Source: Holophagales bacterium
Lineage (GTDB): Bacteria; Acidobacteriota; Thermoanaerobaculia; Multivoradales; Multivoraceae
Assembly (NCBI GenBank): GCA_009836625.1
Contig: VXVC01000014.1
Location: 62,001-126,000, forward strand
Reading direction: 5' to 3'
DNA: 64,000 bases
Of this stretch, positions 59,514 to 64,000 are shown piece by piece; the first letter of the stretch is position 1; each line of letters starts with the position of its first letter. Under the pieces are notes generated by a model, which was not told where the DNA came from, did not search any database, and saw nothing but the letters and a program-made list of their open reading frames with translations. The translations under genes and the position numbers were made by a program.

Positions 59514-60319
59514 GCCACCTCCTCCAGGCGGAAGACGGGCCCCTGGCGGCAGCAGAGCGCGTAACCCCCGTTCTTCAGCGTCACGGCGCAGCCCAGACAG
59601 GCCCCGTAGCCGCAACCCATCGGCGTCTCGGTCGCGGCTTCGCCGGCGATTCCGGCGGCGGCCGCGATCCGCGCCACCGCCGCCATCAAGCCGTGCGGTC
59701 CGCAGGTGAAGACCGTCGTGTAGCCCGTGCCGGCGCGCAGGCCCGCCTCCAGCGGCGTCGTGATCAGGCCGCGCTCCCCGGCGCTGCCGTCCTCGGTCGT
59801 CCTCACCAGCCGACCGCCGGTCCGCTCGCTGAGACGCCGAAACGTCTCCGCCTCGACCAGGTCCTCCGCGCTGCGACCCCCATAGAAGAAGTCGAAAGAC
59901 CGGCCGGCCCGCTCCAGCGCGTGCGCCAGCAGGCCCAGACCGGCGGATCCGATCCCGCCCGCGACCAGCGCCGCCCGACCGGACGTGGAAGCACCGTCTG
60001 CCACACTATGAAATCCGGTGCCCAGAGGACCGAGAACCGGGATCCGTTCGCCGGGGACACATTCGGCAAGAGCCTCCGTGCCGCGTCCGATGACCTTCCC
60101 GAGCAGCGAGATGACCAGCGAGCCGTCGGACCCGGGCTCCTGATCGTAGACCGAGAACGCCCGACGAAGGTATGGCTCGGGGCGGTTGGCGCCCGCAACC
60201 ATGACGAACTGGCCGGGTTCCGCGGGATCCATGCCCGCGACCCGTGCCCGCAGCAGGAAGTAGGGCAAAGGCAACGCCTGGACATCGAGCACCTCTCCCC
60301 TCGAGTCCACTGCCGCCAT
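59507..60319 (-). CDS. pyrK: Dihydroorotate dehydrogenase electron-transfer subunit
   Basis: 270 residues. Ferredoxin-reductase-like: LRARVAGMDPAEPGQFVMVAG, RRAFSVYD (FAD site), VLGPLGTGF, LVAGGIGSAGLGLLAHAL (NAD site), TCGPHGLMAAV, and a C-terminal [2Fe-2S] cluster with Cys in TPMGCGYGACLGCAV and ALCCRQGPVF. It passes electrons from PyrD to NAD+. Start at ATG 60319. First gene of the pyr operon; divergent from the membrane phosphodiesterase-like gene with a gap of only 50 bases. Confidence 0.94.
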   Translation of the reverse strand: MAAVDSRGEVLDVQALPLPYFLLRARVAGMDPAEPGQFVMVAGANRPEPYLRRAFSVYDQEPGSDGSLVISLLGKVIGRGTEALAECVPGERIPVLGPLGTGFHSVADGASTSGRAALVAGGIGSAGLGLLAHALERAGRSFDFFYGGRSAEDLVEAETFRRLSERTGGRLVRTTEDGSAGERGLITTPLEAGLRAGTGYTTVFTCGPHGLMAAVARIAAAAGIAGEAATETPMGCGYGACLGCAVTLKNGGYALCCRQGPVFRLEEVAW

Positions 60320-60369
60320 GGCGCGGCGAGGGTAACACCGTCGGAGGCCGGCCCGTTAGAGTCCCCTCA

Positions 60370-62019
60370 GTGAATCGGGAACGCCTGCTCGCCGGCGCCG
60401 CCTGCGCGGTGCCCGGCCTCCTTGCCGGGATCCACCTCACCGGACTTCTCTTCTTTCTCAACCCCCACCTGCCGTTCCATCCATGGCCCGTCATCCGGAC
60501 CAGCGCGTACTACGGGGTTCTGGGAGCTCTCGCCGCCTGCGTACTGCTCCTCGCCGTGTCCTGGCGCCGGCCCGAGGGCGCCCTGCGGCTCCTGCCGTGG
60601 TCGATGGCAACGGTGTTCGCCGCGGCCTCGGTGCTCGACCTCGCCCACGCGGCCCGCTACGAGCACTTTCTGCCGCCCGGTATCCACGACCGCCTGATCA
60701 AGGCCGGCCTCTGGCTCGCCCTCGCGTCCCTGATCACCGCCTACACCGCGTTCCTGCACACCTACCGGCGGAAGCGCCCCTACGGCGCCCGTTCCCGCTT
60801 CGGCATCGCCGGCCTGGCGGTACTGACCGTCTACTCCGTGTTCGAGCGGCGCGAAGCCTTCGACCCGCCGCCGCCCGCGACGCCGCGCGCCGCGGCGATC
60901 GACTCCGTGCCGCCCCCGAACCTGCTGATCGTGGGTCTCGACGGCGCCTCGCTCGACGCCATTCTGCCCCTCTCTGAACAGGGCCTGCTGCCCTTCTTCT
61001 CCGAGACCATGCGCGCCGGAAGCTACGGCCGGGCGGAGTCGATCGAACCGGCGGTCCGGCTCTCGCTGTGGACGACCGTCGTCACCGGGAAGTACCCCTT
61101 CCGCCATGGCGTCGTGGCGGAGCAGACCCGCGGAGTTCCGTCTCTGCCAGGAGAGCGCTTCCACTTGACCCCGGGCGCCATCGGCTTCGGCATCTGGGGC
61201 GACCGCGGCGCAAGCGATGGCGGACCGGTGATCCAGGCCTCGGCGCCGCCCCTGTGGCAGATCGCCGGGGGCTTCGGGCTCGATTCGGTCGTTCTCGACT
61301 TCGGCGTCGGCCTCACCGACGTCTCGGGCGCGCGCGCCGCGGCACTCGGGTCGGCGATGGTGGACGAGCGCCTCGCCCGTCTCGGAGACGGCCCGCCGTC
61401 GGCTCTGTACACGGCGGCGCTTCGCGATCTCGAGACCCAGAGCCAGCTGTTGACGACGCTCGGGTCGCTCTCCGAAGAGGGCTCGCGGCTGGTTGTCTTC
61501 GCGTTGATGGACGGCCTGGCGGACGTCTCGCGGCTCTACTACGACTCGTACGAAGCGGTTCAGTTCGACGGCGACCAGGCGCAGGTTCGTCTGGACCGCG
61601 CACGGTGGCTGTCCGCCTACTACGCGTTCCTCGACGGACTGGTCGCCGAGGCCTGGGAAGAGCTTCCGCGTCCGCGCATGCTGGCCGTGGTGAGCGCCTA
61701 CGGATTCGAAAGATCCGGACCCATCCGTCGCCTTCTCGGCCGCTGGAACGAAGCGCCGGCGATCCCTGGAGGCCGTTTCCAGACCCCGGACGGCCTCCTC
61801 CTGCTTCGCGGCCAGGGCATCAAGGAGGACTTCCTGCTGACCGGGCTGGGAATCCAGGACGTGGCGCCAACGCTGCTGTACGCGCTGAACCTGCCGGTAG
61901 CCAGGGACATCGACGGCCGCGTCATGACCGAGTCGTTCGAGCTCGCCACTCTCGCTCGCCGCCCGATCGCGTTCGTCCCATCATATGAAACAAGCCCGGA
62001 CGAGGCCGGCCAGCGCTAA
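60370..62019 (+). CDS. Membrane protein with type I phosphodiesterase/alkaline phosphatase-like domain
   Basis: 549 residues from the GTG at 60370. Four to five N-terminal membrane segments (about 5-165, for example YYGVLGALAACVLLLAVSW and LIKAGLWLALASLITAYTAFL), then a periplasmic domain. PPNLLIVGLDGASLDAILPL holds the metal Asp of the phosphodiesterase/nucleotide pyrophosphatase superfamily; RLSLWTTVVTGKYPFRHGVV follows with the Thr nucleophile and GKxPxxHGV motif. Later metal ligands are weak: FALMDGLADVSRLYYDSYE and VVSAYGFERSGP stand where D-x-x-x-H and S-D-H-G would be, so activity may be altered or lost. No partner gene suggests the substrate. Confidence 0.82.
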   Translation: MNRERLLAGAACAVPGLLAGIHLTGLLFFLNPHLPFHPWPVIRTSAYYGVLGALAACVLLLAVSWRRPEGALRLLPWSMATVFAAASVLDLAHAARYEHFLPPGIHDRLIKAGLWLALASLITAYTAFLHTYRRKRPYGARSRFGIAGLAVLTVYSVFERREAFDPPPPATPRAAAIDSVPPPNLLIVGLDGASLDAILPLSEQGLLPFFSETMRAGSYGRAESIEPAVRLSLWTTVVTGKYPFRHGVVAEQTRGVPSLPGERFHLTPGAIGFGIWGDRGASDGGPVIQASAPPLWQIAGGFGLDSVVLDFGVGLTDVSGARAAALGSAMVDERLARLGDGPPSALYTAALRDLETQSQLLTTLGSLSEEGSRLVVFALMDGLADVSRLYYDSYEAVQFDGDQAQVRLDRARWLSAYYAFLDGLVAEAWEELPRPRMLAVVSAYGFERSGPIRRLLGRWNEAPAIPGGRFQTPDGLLLLRGQGIKEDFLLTGLGIQDVAPTLLYALNLPVARDIDGRVMTESFELATLARRPIAFVPSYETSPDEAGQR

Positions 62020-62045
62020 CGACTCTGCGGCTGGTTCGCAGGCGC

Positions 62046-62486
62046 TTAGTGTGCGACGTGCTCGTCGGTCTCCGGCTTGCTCTCGCCCGGAGCCGCCTCG
62101 ACCATCGCGGATTCCGCGCTGGCGGGGGGCCGCGAGGGCTTCGACTGCATCGTGCACTGGCCCTGGAAGAAGGCGCCGCTCTCGATGACGAGAACCGGAG
62201 CGTTGATCTCTCCCTCGACCCGGCCCTTGGCGCCGATCTCGGTCCGTCGCGTCGTCTCGACCCGTCCCTCGAGGCGGCCCGATACATGAAGTTCGCCGAC
62301 GGCGACGACGCCTTCCACGACGCCGCCCTCGCCGATGATCAACTGGCCTTCCGACTCGACGGTGCCCTTGAACCGGCCATGCACCCTGAAGGTGTTCTCG
62401 AATCGGAGTTCCCCGTGGACCTCGCAGCCGGCATCAAGAAAGCCGTTCAGTTCTCCGGACGATCCGGTTCTCAGGGTCTTGGACAT
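62046..62486 (-). CDS. Bactofilin
   Basis: 146 residues. The central bactofilin (DUF583) beta-helix is built of short repeats with alternating hydrophobic residues and glycines: ELNGFLDAGCEVHGELRFENTFRVHG, GTVESEGQLIIGEGGVVEG, VVAVGELHVSGRLEGRV and GAKGRVEGEINAPVLVIESGAFFQG. The C-terminal tail (MQSKPSRPPASAESAMVEA) is disordered and acidic. Bactofilins polymerise without nucleotide and shape the cell or tether other proteins. It is encoded 23 bases after parB on the same strand. Confidence 0.94.
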   Translation of the reverse strand: MSKTLRTGSSGELNGFLDAGCEVHGELRFENTFRVHGRFKGTVESEGQLIIGEGGVVEGVVAVGELHVSGRLEGRVETTRRTEIGAKGRVEGEINAPVLVIESGAFFQGQCTMQSKPSRPPASAESAMVEAAPGESKPETDEHVAH

Positions 62487-62509
62487 AGCTCAGCACGCTC
62501 CGACGTTGG

Positions 62510-63385
62510 TCACTCCGCCGACAGCCGTTCGTACAACCGCATCAGCTCCGGCTCGGAGTGGAAGTGAATCTTGAGTACGCCGCCGCCACGTGCGCGGCGG
62601 CTGATTTCGACTCGGGTCTGCAGTCTACGCGTCAATCGTTCGACCGCGTGCGCGGTGTCGGGGTCGCCCCCGCCAGTCTTGGCCCTCGCGGCGGGTTTCT
62701 TCCCCGGCCCAGCGGAGACGATCCGCTCCAACTCCCGCGCGCTCAACGACTCCCGTTGGGCCCGCGCCGCCAGCTCGACCTGACTCTGCTCGTCTCCGAG
62801 TGACAGCAGCGGGCGGGCCTGGCCCGCGGTCAGCGCGCCCGACCGGATCCGCTCCTTGACGGCGTCGGGCAGGCGCAACAGACGAAGGGAATTCGCGACC
62901 GCGGCCCTGCTGCGGCCAACGCGGTCCGCGATCTCCTGCTGCGAGAGTCCGAACTCCTCGCTCAAAGCCCGGAACGCCTCGGCCTCTTCCAGCGCGTTCA
63001 GATCGGCGCGCTGCAGGTTCTCTACCAGCGCGAGTTCGAGGAGTTCGCGGTCGCTCCCCACTTCGCGGAAGACGACGGGTACCGTCTCCAGGCCGGCCTT
63101 GCGGGCCGCACGCCAGCGGCGCTCCCCCGCGACGATTCGATAGGCACCGCCACGGTCCGCATCTCCCGTGACGACCAGAGGCTGGAGCACACCTCGTTTC
63201 GCGATGGAGCCGGCGAGATCCGCCAGCTCGGCATCGTCGAACCGGTCGCGCGGCTGGCGACTGTTCGGCTCGAGCTGAGCGACGGGCAACTCCCGAACGG
63301 CGCGCGGAGCGGTCGGCGGAAGAGCGCCGCTATCGGCGAAGAGCGCATCCAGTCCACGGCCCAGTCCCGGGCGCCGGCCGCTCAT
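62510..63385 (-). CDS. parB: Chromosome-partitioning protein ParB
   Basis: 291 residues from ATG 63385, sharing one base with the parA stop (TGATG). The N-terminal GLGRGLDALFADS is typical of chromosomal ParB. ELPVAQLEPNSRQPRDRFDD is followed by the CTPase motif region GAYRIVAGERRWRAARKAG and ALVENLQRADLNALEEAEAF. The helix-turn-helix LSQQEIADRVGRSRAAVANSLRLLRLP is for parS, and the C-terminal dimerisation part is LTRRLQTRVEISRR. Binds parS and loads as a sliding clamp. No parS-like site (GTTTCAC-type 16-mer) was seen in this window. Confidence 0.96.
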   Translation of the reverse strand: MSGRRPGLGRGLDALFADSGALPPTAPRAVRELPVAQLEPNSRQPRDRFDDAELADLAGSIAKRGVLQPLVVTGDADRGGAYRIVAGERRWRAARKAGLETVPVVFREVGSDRELLELALVENLQRADLNALEEAEAFRALSEEFGLSQQEIADRVGRSRAAVANSLRLLRLPDAVKERIRSGALTAGQARPLLSLGDEQSQVELAARAQRESLSARELERIVSAGPGKKPAARAKTGGGDPDTAHAVERLTRRLQTRVEISRRARGGGVLKIHFHSEPELMRLYERLSAE

Positions 63386-64000
63386 CAGGGACGGCGGCCC
63401 GCCAGTTCGTGCGCCAGACCCAGGTAGGCCTGTGAACCCTTGCTCTTGATGTCGTACTGCAGGACCGGCATACCGTAACTTGGGGCTTCCGCCAGGCGAA
63501 CGTTGCGCGGGACGATCGTATCGCAGACGATCGATCCAAAGTGCTTTCGCACCTCCTGCGCCACATCCCGCGACAGGTTCGTGCGATCGTCGTACATGGT
63601 CAGGACGACGCCTGCGATTTCCAGCTCGGGCCGCCCCAACTCCCGCACACGCTGCACGGTCGCCAGCAGCTCGCTGATCCCCTCGAGCGCGAAGTACTCG
63701 CACTGGAGCGGCACGATGACCGCATCGGCGGCGAACAGCGCGTTCAGGGTCAACCGGCCCAGCGCGGGAGGACAATCGACGAAGATCCGTTCGTACCCGC
63801 CATCCAGCTCCTGGAGCGCCGACAGGAGCCGTCGGATCCAGTGCTGGTCATGCTGCAGGCCGAACTCGGCCCCCACCAGGTCCCGGTTGGCCGGCAGCAG
63901 GTCGAGATACGGGAAACCGCTGGCGACGATCACCTCCCCGGCGCTCGCCTCGCCGGACAGCACGTCGAACAGCGTCGGCGGCCGGCCCGACCAGCCCACG
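63385..64000 (-). CDS. parA: Chromosome-partitioning ATPase ParA/Soj, partial (N-terminus beyond right edge)
   Basis: About 205 visible C-terminal residues. The Walker A (KGGVGKT) part lies outside the window. Visible ParA motifs: PYLDLLPANRDLVGAE, YERIFVDCPPALGRLTLNALFAADAVIVPLQCEYFALEGI (Walker B and the following strand), VVLTMYDDRTNLSRDVAQEVRKHFG and IPRNVRLAEAP. Moves ParB-parS complexes to position the origin region. First of parA-parB-bactofilin. The frame is open to the window edge. Confidence 0.95.
   Translation of the reverse strand, partial: VGWSGRPPTLFDVLSGEASAGEVIVASGFPYLDLLPANRDLVGAEFGLQHDQHWIRRLLSALQELDGGYERIFVDCPPALGRLTLNALFAADAVIVPLQCEYFALEGISELLATVQRVRELGRPELEIAGVVLTMYDDRTNLSRDVAQEVRKHFGSIVCDTIVPRNVRLAEAPSYGMPVLQYDIKSKGSQAYLGLAHELAGRRP

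Overview
The window is a high-GC (by eye about two-thirds GC) bacterial chromosome segment, densely coded on both strands with many 4-base start/stop overlaps. Gene content suggests Acidobacteriota. The pointers are secreted proteins of the 'PNGKPDLSG' type, carboxypeptidase-domain TonB receptors, a bacillithiol gene pair (bshA/bshC) in a Gram-negative setting, many secreted esterases, and a tmRNA tag ending LALAA. No rRNA or phylogenetic marker fixes the lineage, so this is an inference. No IS element, prophage or CRISPR array was seen.

Region 1 (1-5.3 kb, minus strand): a likely operon of a small secreted CxxCH protein, an ABC ATPase, two ABC-2 permeases with large extracytoplasmic loops, and a TonB-dependent receptor cut by the left edge. 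Metal handling is the guess.

Region 2 (5.5-31.1 kb): accessory catabolism and secreted enzymes. It holds two AhpD/CMD-like proteins around an SDR, tandem secreted esterases, a VOC protein, a secreted metallo-beta-lactamase-fold protein, an ABC exporter pair, an M15 peptidase, methylmalonate-semialdehyde dehydrogenase, a type-B carboxylesterase and a PQQ-propeller protein. Next come two luciferase-like (probably F420-dependent) oxidoreductases with an SDR. A tightly coupled operon follows: two acyl-CoA dehydrogenases, an orphan substrate-binding lipoprotein, an APH-type kinase and one of the luciferase-like enzymes, with a divergent TetR gene. The set suggests uptake and beta-oxidation-like breakdown of a hydrophobic or cyclic substrate.

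Region 3 (31.1-45 kb): mostly housekeeping. tRNA-Arg, a degenerate NYN protein, a deoxynucleoside kinase, thiG, tsaD, pgk-tpiA-secG, tRNA-Leu, a cyclophilin, mobA, a DUF971 protein, yidD, bshA/bshC, dusB and a Phd/PIN toxin-antitoxin pair.

Region 4 (45-54 kb): a penicillin-acylase-family lipoprotein, a TPR protein, ssrA (tmRNA), a complete TonB receptor, a DUF2332 protein and a DUF885-type metallopeptidase.

Region 5 (54-64 kb): mtnA, a pseudopilin and a ComEA-like protein, two adjacent signal peptidase I genes, pyrK-pyrD-pyrF, a membrane phosphodiesterase-like protein, and a parA-parB-bactofilin operon cut by the right edge.

Dispersed intergenic hairpin repeats ending in GCACCC occur at several gene ends across regions 2-4.
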